A DNA stretch of 12,101 nucleotides from Candidatus Parcubacteria bacterium (GTDB taxonomy: Bacteria > Patescibacteriota > Minisyncoccia > Phycocordibacterales > UBA1006), in assembly GCA_027031875.1 (NCBI GenBank), contig JALVPH010000046.1, positions 1-12,101 on the forward strand, given 5' to 3'. How positions within the stretch are numbered: position 1 is the first letter of the stretch; every line of letters begins with the position of its first letter. The notes under the pieces were generated by a model. It did no database searches. It had not been told where the DNA came from and worked only from the letters and a program-made list of their open reading frames with translations. Position numbers and translations under genes: made by a program. This document shows positions 1-8,700 of this stretch, in pieces.

Positions 1-101
1 CATATTTTTCTGTTTTTTTAGAGACATCGTGTAATTTTTAGTGAAATTATCCTTATGTAATATAGCTATTTTAGCATATTCGGACCCACGTATTTACCAT
101 T

Positions 102-194
102 ATGCCAAAATTTCTTGTAAGCTTTGCAATAAAAGAAAAAGAGAAAATGGAGGAAAAATCACCAGAACAAAAACATGAACCTGAAGGAGAATAA
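102..194 (+). CDS. Possible 30-aa hypothetical peptide, lysine/glutamate rich
   Basis: A complete ATG-to-TAA frame of 30 codons begins MPKFLVSFAIKEKEK and ends in a Glu-, Lys- and Pro-rich tail. I do not recognise it. It ends 7 bases before the hairpin at 201-238, which would terminate it, and it converges on the minus-strand gene at 246-545. No Shine-Dalgarno sequence precedes the ATG; the in-frame stop upstream is TAG at 72-74, so the frame cannot extend far. Positions 1-101 are AT-rich and show nothing else I can name. Such a short frame can occur by chance. Support rests on the well-placed terminator and the charged, protein-like composition. Confidence 0.33.
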   Translation: MPKFLVSFAIKEKEKMEEKSPEQKHEPEGE

Positions 195-200
195 CCCTAA

Positions 201-238
201 AAAGAAAGAACTAGGTTTAAAAACTTAGTTCTTTCTTT
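201..238. terminator. Bidirectional hairpin between convergent genes
   Basis: Positions 201-217 pair with 222-238 (17 bp with one G-U pair) around the loop TAAA. The outer arms are A/G-rich and T/C-rich, so either strand supplies a T-rich tail. On the minus strand the stem runs into TTTCTTTTT, and on the plus strand into TTCTTTCTTTATTC. It lies between the stop of the small peptide frame (194) and the stop of the membrane protein (246), as expected for a shared terminator. Confidence 0.65.
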
Positions 239-245
239 ATTCTTC

Positions 246-545
246 CTATTGAGAAAGTGAATTAAGGAGGTCGCTTAACCTCTCAGCCTGCTGAAGTGCA
301 TCTCCATGAGAAGAGATGCTATTATTTGAAGTGAGTGATACTCCCCCACCAAAAAGTGATAGCGCGCGAGGAAGCATAAACATAAGAATAATAAACGGAA
401 TGACGAAAGTGATAAGCGTTGCAACACCAGACCAAAAAATCATCTTTCTCGTCTTTTCAACTGATGTATAGATTTTTTCTATCTTTTCTTCTTGCTCTTC
501 AAGTCGTGCAAGAATTTCCTCTTCTCTCGTGAAATTATTTTCCAT
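246..545 (-). CDS. Small coiled-coil, single-helix membrane protein (hypothetical)
   Basis: The product is 99 aa starting from MENNFTREEE. Residues 5-34 are charged and heptad-like (LARLEEQEEKIEKIY then SVEKTRK), consistent with a short coiled coil in the cytoplasm. Residues 35-59 form one hydrophobic membrane helix. The remaining 40 residues are Gly/Ser/Asn-rich and end in a short amphipathic stretch. From memory, short proteins with a coiled coil, an SVEKTRK-like junction and one helix are common in Parcubacteria; no function is known to me. The frame can extend upstream to an ATG at 581 or a TTG at 584, adding up to 13 residues; I prefer 545 because the extra stretch is not part of the charged helix. 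No Shine-Dalgarno sequence is visible at either start. The stop is TAG, followed by the hairpin at 201-238. Confidence 0.75.
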   Translation of the reverse strand: MENNFTREEEILARLEEQEEKIEKIYTSVEKTRKMIFWSGVATLITFVIPFIILMFMLPRALSLFGGGVSLTSNNSISSHGDALQQAERLSDLLNSLSQ

Positions 546-660
546 ATGAAGTAAGTTTACCACTCGTTTCGAAAAAAACATCAAAATACTTGCAAAATAT
601 ATGTCTTCATGTATCTTATAGGTAAACCTACTAACCTAAAATTCACTGACTCAATATCTA

Positions 661-684
661 GCCGTCACTCTGTGGCGGCTTTTT
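661..684 (+). terminator. Plus-strand intrinsic terminator without an evident gene
   Basis: Positions 661-668 (GCCGTCAC) pair with 672-679 (GTGGCGGC): eight pairs with one G-U and a 3-base loop. Five Ts (680-684) follow directly. On the minus strand the stem is followed by TAGATATT, which is not a T-run, so the orientation is plus. All confident genes nearby are on the minus strand, so what it terminates is unclear; a short RNA or antisense transcript is possible. A weak plus-strand promoter-like pair, TTGCAA near 590 and TATCTT 16 bases later, lies upstream. Confidence 0.55.
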
Positions 685-702
685 CTGTGTGGTAAATATT
701 TA

Positions 703-734
703 AAAAACACGCCACTCAGTTATTGTGTGTTTTT
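703..734 (-). terminator. Weak candidate terminator of mnmA
   Basis: AAAAACAC and GTGTTTTT form an 8-bp stem (703-710 with 727-734) around a 16-base loop that contains the mnmA stop codon. On the minus strand it ends in six Ts. The stem is AT-rich and the loop is long, so termination here would be weak. Confidence 0.25.
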
Positions 735-1837
735 GCTTCTATACTATCTATGACTCCCCCACCAAGGCATACATCCCCGTCATAGAAAACAACTGATTGC
801 CCGGGAGCGATTGTGTAATCAGGGGAATAGAAGTGAACGCGCATCTCTTTTTTGTTTTCGTCATAGGAGAGAACACTCACTTTCTTAAGGGATCCGCGAT
901 AGCGAATTTGCACATCAAACATCCCTCCTGTGAGGAAACTTCCCTCAAGGTCGTTTACCTGTGAAAGGAAATATATTTTTTCTCCCTCCTCAATACCTCC
1001 AGGATCTTGAGAGACGATAAGGATATTCTTTTCCACATCTTTCCCTACTACATAGTAAGGACCCCCATCAGTCGTTTTCTTATGAACCGTGAAGCCATGT
1101 CTCTCACCAAGCGTGAAAAACATTGCTCCTGAATGTGTACCGATAGGGTTTCCTTTTTCGTCAACAACCTCACCCTCTCTCTCGTTTATGTAGTGGCGGA
1201 GAAAATCTTTCATATCCACATCCCCGAGAAAACAAATTCCCTGCGAATCTGGTTTTGGTGCAGTTACAATCCCAAATTGTCTTGCCTTTGCACGAACCTC
1301 GCTCTTCTTAAACTCCCCTACCGGGAAAAGAATATGAGGGAGCTGCTCTTCCTTAAGCGTCCAGAGAAAGTAGGATTGATCTTTGTTAGTATCAACCCCT
1401 CGCAGAAGAGAAAAATGATCTCCCTGCCTTCGTATTCGTGCGTAGTGGCCAGTTGCAACAAAATCTGCACCTTGTTCACGCGCCCAGCGAAAGAAAGCTC
1501 CAAACTTAATTGCACGATTACACATCACATCTGGATTTGGAGTTCTCCCACGACGATACTCGTCAAGCATGTAGCGAACGACTTCCTGTTCGTATTCCTT
1601 TTCGAGATTTAATTCGATGAAGGGAACATCAAGTTGTGCGCACACACGCATCGCATCCCTCTTCTCATCCCTCCAACTACACTCAAGCCAGTCGGGCTGC
1701 CATGTGCGAATGAACACCCCCACAACTTCATATCCTTGTGACTGAAGGAGCGCAAGACTGAGCGAAGAATCAACCCCCCCAGAAACCCCCACAAACACGC
1801 GACCTTTTTTCTCTTTCTGTATCATACCTGCTATCAT
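716..1837 (-). CDS. mnmA: tRNA-specific 2-thiouridylase MnmA (TrmU)
   Basis: This cytoplasmic enzyme activates C2 of the wobble uridine (U34) in Lys, Glu and Gln tRNAs with ATP and inserts sulfur. The product is 373 aa, a normal full length. The PP-loop ATP site SGGVDSS lies at residues 19-25. The two catalytic cysteines of the family are C106 in PNPDVMCNRAIKFG and C202 in DSQGICFLG. TGHYAR (129-134) and NKDQSYFLW (151-159) are further family signatures. A beta-barrel tRNA-binding C-terminal region follows. The start is uncertain: ATG 1837 gives MIAGM, but ATG 1825 (MIQKEKK) leaves a more usual short leader before the PP-loop. Neither has a Shine-Dalgarno sequence. The stop is TGA, which supports the standard code. 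The gene is downstream of rpoC but separated by a strong hairpin, so it is probably its own transcript. Confidence 0.97.
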   Translation of the reverse strand: MIAGMIQKEKKGRVFVGVSGGVDSSLSLALLQSQGYEVVGVFIRTWQPDWLECSWRDEKRDAMRVCAQLDVPFIELNLEKEYEQEVVRYMLDEYRRGRTPNPDVMCNRAIKFGAFFRWAREQGADFVATGHYARIRRQGDHFSLLRGVDTNKDQSYFLWTLKEEQLPHILFPVGEFKKSEVRAKARQFGIVTAPKPDSQGICFLGDVDMKDFLRHYINEREGEVVDEKGNPIGTHSGAMFFTLGERHGFTVHKKTTDGGPYYVVGKDVEKNILIVSQDPGGIEEGEKIYFLSQVNDLEGSFLTGGMFDVQIRYRGSLKKVSVLSYDENKKEMRVHFYSPDYTIAPGQSVVFYDGDVCLGGGVIDSIEAKTHNN

Positions 1838-1838
1838 A
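1821..1838 (-). promoter_or_regulatory. Candidate mnmA -10 element(s)
   Basis: Read on the minus strand, TATGAT occurs twice, at 1838-1833 and 1826-1821. Each matches the -10 consensus at five of six bases. If the first is used, transcription would start near 1826, about one base before the second ATG (1825), giving a nearly leaderless mRNA. No good -35 is present at 16-18 bases upstream; the region is T/C-rich. This is a weak call. Confidence 0.25.
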
Positions 1839-1878
1839 CGAAAGCGTGAGAAAAAGAAAACACTGCGAGAGATGCGAA

Positions 1879-1914
1879 AACGAGCGAATGCGTAATTCTA
1901 CGCATTCGCTCGTT
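1879..1914 (-). terminator. 16-bp perfect hairpin ending the rpoBC operon
   Basis: Positions 1879-1894 are an exact reverse complement of 1899-1914, with a 4-base loop. It sits 29 bases after the rpoC stop codon. On the minus strand it is followed by TTTTCGCATC, a short T-run, so it is a plausible though not ideal intrinsic terminator. The very long perfect stem may also protect the rpoBC mRNA 3' end. Only about 41 bases separate it from mnmA. Confidence 0.7.
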
Positions 1915-1943
1915 CTCTTTATCCTCTATTTGAACACAGAGGG

Positions 1944-4900
1944 TTACTCATCACTCTTATCAGCCAATCCAAGCTTTCTCCTCAACTCTGCCTCTTGCTC
2001 TTCTTCTATTGCTCGTGCTTCCATTTCTTCCTGTTCCTGTTCCCAGAGCTGCTCGAGTGGAATGAAGTCATTGCGAAGTCCTGTTCCTGCAGGAATGAGG
2101 TTTCCCACAATGATATTCTCTTTCAATCCACGAAGCTCATCAACCTCCCCTTCTGTCGCAGCCTTCACGAGCACGCGTGTCGTATGTTGGAAGGATGCAG
2201 AAGAAAGCCATGACTTTGTGGTAAGGGCTACTTCTGTAATTCCCTTTACAATCACTTCTCCCTTCGCTTCGAGTTTCCCTTCTTTACGAAGTCGTTCATT
2301 CTCTTTCACGAGCTCGTAATGTTCCACGATATCTCCTGTTGAGAACTTAGAATCACCCATCTCAGTAATTTTCCTTCGTGAGAACATAAGTCGGGCGATA
2401 ATCTCAATATGCTTTTTGTTCACTGGAGCAGAGTTCAATTCGTACACCTTGAGTACCTCATTCACGATGTACTCTTGCGCACGTTCCTGCCCCGCAATTT
2501 CAAAGAGTTCTGTGATGATTGCAGAACCGTCAGTGAGGAGTTGTCCCTTCACGACACGATCCCCTTTCTTTACAACCGGTGAACGACGAGGGTCAATCTG
2601 GTAAGTAATAGTCTTTGATTTCGTTCCTCCTTGCGTAATTTCCTTATCGAGCAAAACTTCGATCGTCTTCACCCCATCTTTCGTCTTCACCTCACTCACT
2701 ACTCCATCATACTTGTTAATCACTGCTGGGGATTTAATGTTTGAACGATTTTCAAAGATTTCCTCAATTCGTGGAAGACCAGTCGTAATATCCAACCCGG
2801 TAACTCCTCCGGCATGGAAGGTTCTGAGCGTAAGCTGCGTTCCTGGTTCTCCAATGGACTGAGAAGCAATTGTTCCTACCGCCTCTCCTACACGAACCAC
2901 ATCATTTCGTGCGAGATCGAGACCGTAACACGCTTGACATACTCCATGAATATTTTCACAAGTGAGAGGTGTTCGAACCGCAACTTCTTTCACTCCCGCA
3001 TCTTCAATTTGTTTTGCTTCCTCTGCTGTGAGCGTATGCTCTTTCTTGAAGAGTACCTTCCCGTTCGCATCCTTCACTGTTTCCGCGAGCGTACGCCCCA
3101 TCAAATTGTCTGCGAGACTCTTTACAATTCCATCAAAGTTCTCCTCACGTACAATTTGAGATTTCTTTGTTCCACAATCTTCGCTCGTAATCACTACATC
3201 TTGCGCGACATCGTGAAGCCTTCGTGTGAGGTATCCCGCACTCGCAGTCTTCAATGCAGTGTCGGTCAACCCCTTACGAGAACCGTGCGTAGTAATGAAG
3301 TATTCAATAGGAGTGAGTCCCTCCTTAAAGGAGTGCAGAATCGGGAAGTCAATCGCCTTACCGACTGCATTCACAATCACTCCAATCATTCCCGCAATCT
3401 GCTGAATGTTAGAGATAGACCCACGCGCACCAGACACCACCATATCACCAACCGATTCTGACTCTTCCAGTTTTGAGGCAATGAGCTCCTGAATCTCATC
3501 CTTCACTGATTCCCAAAGCTCAATCGTTTTTCGGTAACGCTCCTCGTCAGAGATGAGTCCTTCTTCATACTGTTCAATAATTTCGCGTGCTTTTGCTTTC
3601 CCTCGCTCAATAATCTCCTTCTTCTCTTCTGGAACGTTCACATCGGAGTATGCGAAGGTTGAGCCAGAACGTGTTGCGTAGCGGAATCCGAAGTCCTTAA
3701 TCTTATCGAGAATTGGAGAGGTTTCATCAATTCCATAGGTGAGAATGAGTGTGCGCACAAGCTTTGCGAGATCCTTCTTCTTCACCACCTCATTGATGTA
3801 AGGAAAATCAGATGGGAAGATACTGTTAAAGAGGAGGCGTCCAACCGTCGTTTCGAATGGTTTTCCTTCGAATTGTGCGTAACGTGGGAGATCCGTTCCG
3901 AGCACGTAGATTTTCGCACGAAAATCAACTTGCCCGAAGTCGTATGCGGTAATTGCCTCATTTGGTGAAGAGAAAAACTTCCCTTCTCCTTTCAATCCTT
4001 CTACCGCTTTCGTCATCCAGTATGCACCGAGCACCATATCCTGTGAGGGTGTCACAATAGGGTTCCCCGATGCAGGGGAGAGGAGGTTCTTCCCAGATGC
4101 CATCAATTCTTTCGCCTCAAATTGTGCCTCCGTAGAGAGTGGGAGGTGAACTGCCATCTGGTCACCATCGAAGTCAGCGTTAAACCCTGCACATGCGAGC
4201 GGATGAAGCTGAATTGCCTTTCCCTCAATGAGTTTTGGCTTGAACGCACGAATAGAAAGCCTGTGGAGTGTTGGGGCACGGTTGAGGAGCACATAGCGAT
4301 CCTTAATTACTTCCTCAAGGATCTCCCACACCTCATCGTCAGGATTCTCAAGAAGTTTTCCTGCTCCTCGTACGTTGAACGCCTTCTCTCGACGGATGAG
4401 TTCAGAAATAACGAACGGACGGAAGAGCTCAAGCGCCATCTTCTTCGGAAGTCCAGTCTCATTCATCGCAAGCTTTGGACCTACCACAATCACAGAACGT
4501 CCTGAGTAGTCCACACGTTTTCCAAGCAAGTTCTGTCGGAAAATTCCCTGCTTCCCCTTGAGCTGATCTGCGAGTGACTTCAATGCTCGACGTTGTGAAG
4601 AGGAAACTGCAGCAGATCCAGAATGTTTCCGAATAGAGTTATCAATGAGAGAATCAACTGCCTCTTGAAGGATACGCTTCTCATTCCTCAAAATCACATC
4701 CGGTGCGCCAATGCTAATGAGCTTCTTGAGACGATTGTTCCTGTTAATCACGCGTCGATAGAGATCGTTCACATCTGAGGTTGCGTAACGTCCTCCATCA
4801 AGCGACACCATTGGGCGGAGCGCAGGAGGGATGACCGCGATATGCTTGAGAAACATCCACTCTGGGCGAATATTCTCTCGGTGAAGGGAACGGAGGAGGG

Positions 4901-5705
4901 AGAGGCGCTTCTCGAGTTTCTTCCGTGTGCCCATTGCTCTCGTTTCGCGATGTTGTTTTTCGAGATCTCTAATGAGCTCCTCGAGATCGAGATTGGAGAA
5001 TATTTCATAAATTGCTTCCGCACCAATCCCTGCCTCGAATACGGACCCGAACTTTACTGAAAAGATGTTGTATTCATCTTCTGTGAGTATACGATGAGGA
5101 ATAATCTCTTTGAGGTCGTTCACCGTTTTCTGATACACCTGCTTGAGCTTCTCCTTATCCTCATCACTCTCGAGCTGCTTCATCTTCGTTTCATACTCAC
5201 GCTTGAGGTCACGCATCACACGCTCCTTCTCTTTCTCGTGAACTTTCGTGATGATGAAATTCGCAAAGTAGATAACCTTCTCGAGCTTTGAAACAGGAAC
5301 ATCGAGAATGAGCCCCATACGAGAAGGAATTCCCCGAAGGAACCAAATATGAGCAACAGGGGTAGCGAGCGTAATGTGCCCCATACGACTTCGGCGCACA
5401 ATCGAACGCGTTACCTCAACTCCACACTTCTCACATACAATCCCTTTGTAACGAATTCCTTTATACTTCCCGCAGTAACACTCGTAATCCTTCTCAGGTC
5501 CAAAGATGCGCTCATCGAAGAGACCGTGCTTTTCAGAACGACCTGTACGGTAGTTAATCGTTTCTGGTTTCGTTACCTCTCCATGCGACCATGAGAGAAT
5601 TGTCTCCGGCGATGCGAGTGCAATAGCAACTGCATCCCTTCGCTCTACCTCATGACTGTGTTGTGTTGAGTTGTGAGCATCTGTCTCTTTCATACTACTG
5701 TTCAT
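1944..5705 (-). CDS. rpoC: DNA-directed RNA polymerase subunit beta'
   Basis: This is the catalytic clamp subunit of RNA polymerase. The product is 1253 aa, shorter than the E. coli protein (1407 aa). The N-terminal zinc site has C76, C78, C91 and C94. The Mg-binding NADFDGDQM motif is at 509-517, with Asp 511, 513 and 515. The second zinc site has C844, C916, C923 and C926. Bridge-helix sequence (THGSRKGLTDTALKTA) precedes it, and the trigger-loop motif LRTFHAGG (H964) follows it. All key residues are intact. The first ATG (5705) overlaps the rpoB stop by 11 bases; a second ATG (5693) begins one base after that stop and would remove four residues (MNSS). Neither has a good Shine-Dalgarno sequence, so translational coupling to rpoB is likely. 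The last 60 residues are Glu-rich. The stop is TAA. Confidence 0.99.
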   Translation of the reverse strand: MNSSMKETDAHNSTQHSHEVERRDAVAIALASPETILSWSHGEVTKPETINYRTGRSEKHGLFDERIFGPEKDYECYCGKYKGIRYKGIVCEKCGVEVTRSIVRRSRMGHITLATPVAHIWFLRGIPSRMGLILDVPVSKLEKVIYFANFIITKVHEKEKERVMRDLKREYETKMKQLESDEDKEKLKQVYQKTVNDLKEIIPHRILTEDEYNIFSVKFGSVFEAGIGAEAIYEIFSNLDLEELIRDLEKQHRETRAMGTRKKLEKRLSLLRSLHRENIRPEWMFLKHIAVIPPALRPMVSLDGGRYATSDVNDLYRRVINRNNRLKKLISIGAPDVILRNEKRILQEAVDSLIDNSIRKHSGSAAVSSSQRRALKSLADQLKGKQGIFRQNLLGKRVDYSGRSVIVVGPKLAMNETGLPKKMALELFRPFVISELIRREKAFNVRGAGKLLENPDDEVWEILEEVIKDRYVLLNRAPTLHRLSIRAFKPKLIEGKAIQLHPLACAGFNADFDGDQMAVHLPLSTEAQFEAKELMASGKNLLSPASGNPIVTPSQDMVLGAYWMTKAVEGLKGEGKFFSSPNEAITAYDFGQVDFRAKIYVLGTDLPRYAQFEGKPFETTVGRLLFNSIFPSDFPYINEVVKKKDLAKLVRTLILTYGIDETSPILDKIKDFGFRYATRSGSTFAYSDVNVPEEKKEIIERGKAKAREIIEQYEEGLISDEERYRKTIELWESVKDEIQELIASKLEESESVGDMVVSGARGSISNIQQIAGMIGVIVNAVGKAIDFPILHSFKEGLTPIEYFITTHGSRKGLTDTALKTASAGYLTRRLHDVAQDVVITSEDCGTKKSQIVREENFDGIVKSLADNLMGRTLAETVKDANGKVLFKKEHTLTAEEAKQIEDAGVKEVAVRTPLTCENIHGVCQACYGLDLARNDVVRVGEAVGTIASQSIGEPGTQLTLRTFHAGGVTGLDITTGLPRIEEIFENRSNIKSPAVINKYDGVVSEVKTKDGVKTIEVLLDKEITQGGTKSKTITYQIDPRRSPVVKKGDRVVKGQLLTDGSAIITELFEIAGQERAQEYIVNEVLKVYELNSAPVNKKHIEIIARLMFSRRKITEMGDSKFSTGDIVEHYELVKENERLRKEGKLEAKGEVIVKGITEVALTTKSWLSSASFQHTTRVLVKAATEGEVDELRGLKENIIVGNLIPAGTGLRNDFIPLEQLWEQEQEEMEARAIEEEQEAELRRKLGLADKSDE

Positions 5706-8700
5706 ATGATTCGTTTAATGATGTGCTCTCCTCACCTGAGCTCTGCTCCTCATAGTCGAGAACATCTTTCTTTTGAAATGCTCTCTTCTCTCCGAGCTTG
5801 ATTTTCTCAACGTTGAGAGAGAGACCACGAAGGTAGTTCATAAGCACGTTGAAGGATTCTGGTGTGTGAAACTCACGAATCTTCTTTCGTTTAATGATAG
5901 CGTCAAAGGCTTTTGCACGTCCATCTACGTCATCTGACTTAATCGTGAGCATCTCCCGAAGCGTGTGTGCTGCTCCATACCCTTCGAGTGCCCACACTTC
6001 CATTTCTCCGAAACGTTGCCCTCCTGACTGTGCCTTTCCTCCGAGCGGTTGCTGCGTGATGAGCGAGTAAGGACCAATGGAACGTGCGTGAATCTTATCA
6101 TCCACCATGTGGTGAAGCTTCAACATGTACATATACCCTACTGCAACATCCTGGTTGAACTTTTCTCCTGTACGTCCATCGTAGAGTGTCACCTTTCCAC
6201 TCTTATCGAATCCTGCCTTCTCCAATTCTTCCGCAATCTCATCTGCTGTTGCACCCGCAAAGGACGGAACAACTGCTTGGTACCCAAGTGTGTTCGCCGC
6301 GAGCCCAAGATGGAGCTCGAGAATCTGCCCGAGGTTCATACGAGAGGGAATTCCAAGTGGAGTGAGGATCATATCGATTGGTGTTCCGTCTTCCATGTAC
6401 GGCATATCCTCCTCTGGAAGCACTACAGAGATAACCCCCTTATTTCCGTGTCGTCCCGCGAGCTTATCTCCCACCTGAATGTTGCGGAGCTGTGCCACCT
6501 CAATGTAAATCTTTTTGAGCACCCCTGTCTCCATTTTGTACCCGTTCTCCTTCGAGAATACTTTCACCCCAATGACACGACCATGTTTTCCGTAATCGAG
6601 ACGAAGGGAGGTGTCCTTCACATCGCGCGCCTTCTCTCCAAAGATGGAACGGAGAAGCTTCTCTTCTGGAGTAAGCTCTGTCTCCCCTTTCGGAGTAACC
6701 TTTCCTACAAGGATATCATTTGGTCCAACTTCAGAACCAACACGAATAATTCCATTCTCATCGAGATTTGCGAGCTTTGCCTCACTCACATTTGGAATAT
6801 CTGTTGTCGTCTGCTCTGGTCCGAGCTTCGTATCGCGCACGATAACCTCATACTCATCAATACGTACCGAGGTGAAGATTGCATTCTTTACGAGACGCTC
6901 AGAGATGATAATCGCATCCTCGTAGTTCTGCCCGTCAAAGAGCATAAACGCAACGAGAATGTTCTGCCCGATTGCGAGCTCTCCATCTTTCGTTGTGGAC
7001 GCATCAGCGAGCACCTGCCCCTTCTTTACTTTTTGCCCAAGCGAAACGATAGGGCGCTGGTGGAAAAATGAGTTTGAGTTTGTTCGTACAAAGTTCGTGA
7101 GTGCGTAATGCTCTCTGTTCCCTTTCGAGTCTTCCACCACGATATGCTTCCCGTCGACCTCCACCACTTTTCCAGAGGAACGAGATATCACCACACGCCC
7201 TGTATTGAGTGCTGCGTACTCTTCCATCCCTGTCGCAACGAGCGGTTTGTGCTGTACCACACACGGAACCGCCTGCTTCATCATGTTCGATCCCATAAGC
7301 GCACGGTTTGCGTTATCCGCTTCAAGGAATGGAATAAGAGATGTCGCAACGGAAAAGGCCATGTTCGTCGCAACATCCATAAAATCAACCTCGTTTCGGT
7401 GCACGAGTGCCGGCTTCCCTTGGTAACGCACCTCTACGAGATCATGAAGGAATCCCTTCTTCTCATCGTACTTATTTGATGCGTGCGCAATACGATACTT
7501 CTCCTCATCGAGTGCATTGAGGTAAACAATCTCCCCTGTGAGCTTCCCTTTCTCTACTTTCGCGTAAGGAGCCTCAATCATTCCAAAATTGTTGATGCGA
7601 GAGTAGACTGCGAGTCGAAGGATGAGCCCAATGTTCTGCCCCTCTGGAGTATGGATTGGGCAGAGACGTCCATAGTGAGACGGGTGGACATCACGCACCT
7701 CAAACCCTGCACGCTCGCGAACAAGCCCCCCCGGACCGAGCGCAGAAACGGTTCGGAGATGTGCAATCTCTGAGAGCACATTCTCCTGATCCATATACTG
7801 CGAGAGCTGGTTCGTATTGAAGAACTCTTTGATTCTCGCCTGGAATGGACGCTGATTAATGAGGTTTACCACATCAACCGTTTCAGGATCCGCGGTAGAC
7901 ATATGGTCACGAATGTTTCGCCTCATCTGTGCGAGCGCCTGGCGAACCTTCTGTTCAATGAGTTCTCCCACAAAACGCACGCGACGAGAACCGAGGTGGT
8001 CAATGTCATCCGGTTTACTCTCTGGGTCTGCGTTGAGTTTCGCGATATGCTTCACAATTGTGACGAGGTCTTTCGCGCTCAAGGTTTTCTCGTAGTTCCC
8101 CTTCTTTGGAAGAGGAAATCCGAAACGTTTATTGAAGTGGTAACGTCCTACCTCCGAAAGGTCATACATTTCTTCTCCAAAAAGACTCTCAAAGTATCCT
8201 TTTAGAGCTTCTGCAGAAGCAACTTCCCCATCGCGAAGACGACGATAGATATCTACATATGCCTCCTCTTTTGTTTTCGCGGTATCTTTTTCAATAGAGT
8301 TTTTGATGTAAGAAAGCGCTGCCTCATCATCACCAAAAGCAGAAAGAATATCTTCATCAGTCTCTAATCCAAAAATGCGGAGGAGCGCGGTAATAGGGAA
8401 CTTCCTCTTCTTATCAATTCTCACATAGATAACACCATCTTTTGCAGTCTCAAATTCAATCCATGCTCCTCGTGCAGGAATAATTTTCGCTCCGAAGAAT
8501 CGCCCTTTCGGATTATCATCAAGAATGAAAAATACCCCGTAGCTTCTCGCGAGCTGCGGAACAATAACACGCTCAACTCCATTAATAATAAAGGTTCCGT
8601 GAGGTGTCATGTAGGGGATTTCTGTGAGGAATATATCCTCCTCAATCTTCTTATCGAGAACTTTGTTGTGAAAACGTACACGCGCATTCAACTTTCCTTG

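Noticed and set aside
600..690. tRNA or tmRNA fragment
   Set aside because: No cloverleaf, acceptor pairing or CCA-type end could be formed; only a terminator hairpin is present.
6049..7071. Plus-strand open frame of 340 codons opposite rpoB
   Set aside because: It is antisense to highly conserved RpoB coding sequence, with a Cys/His/Leu-rich composition typical of a reverse-strand shadow, and has no promoter or ribosome binding site. The other long plus-strand frames inside rpoB, rpoC and mnmA were rejected for the same reason.
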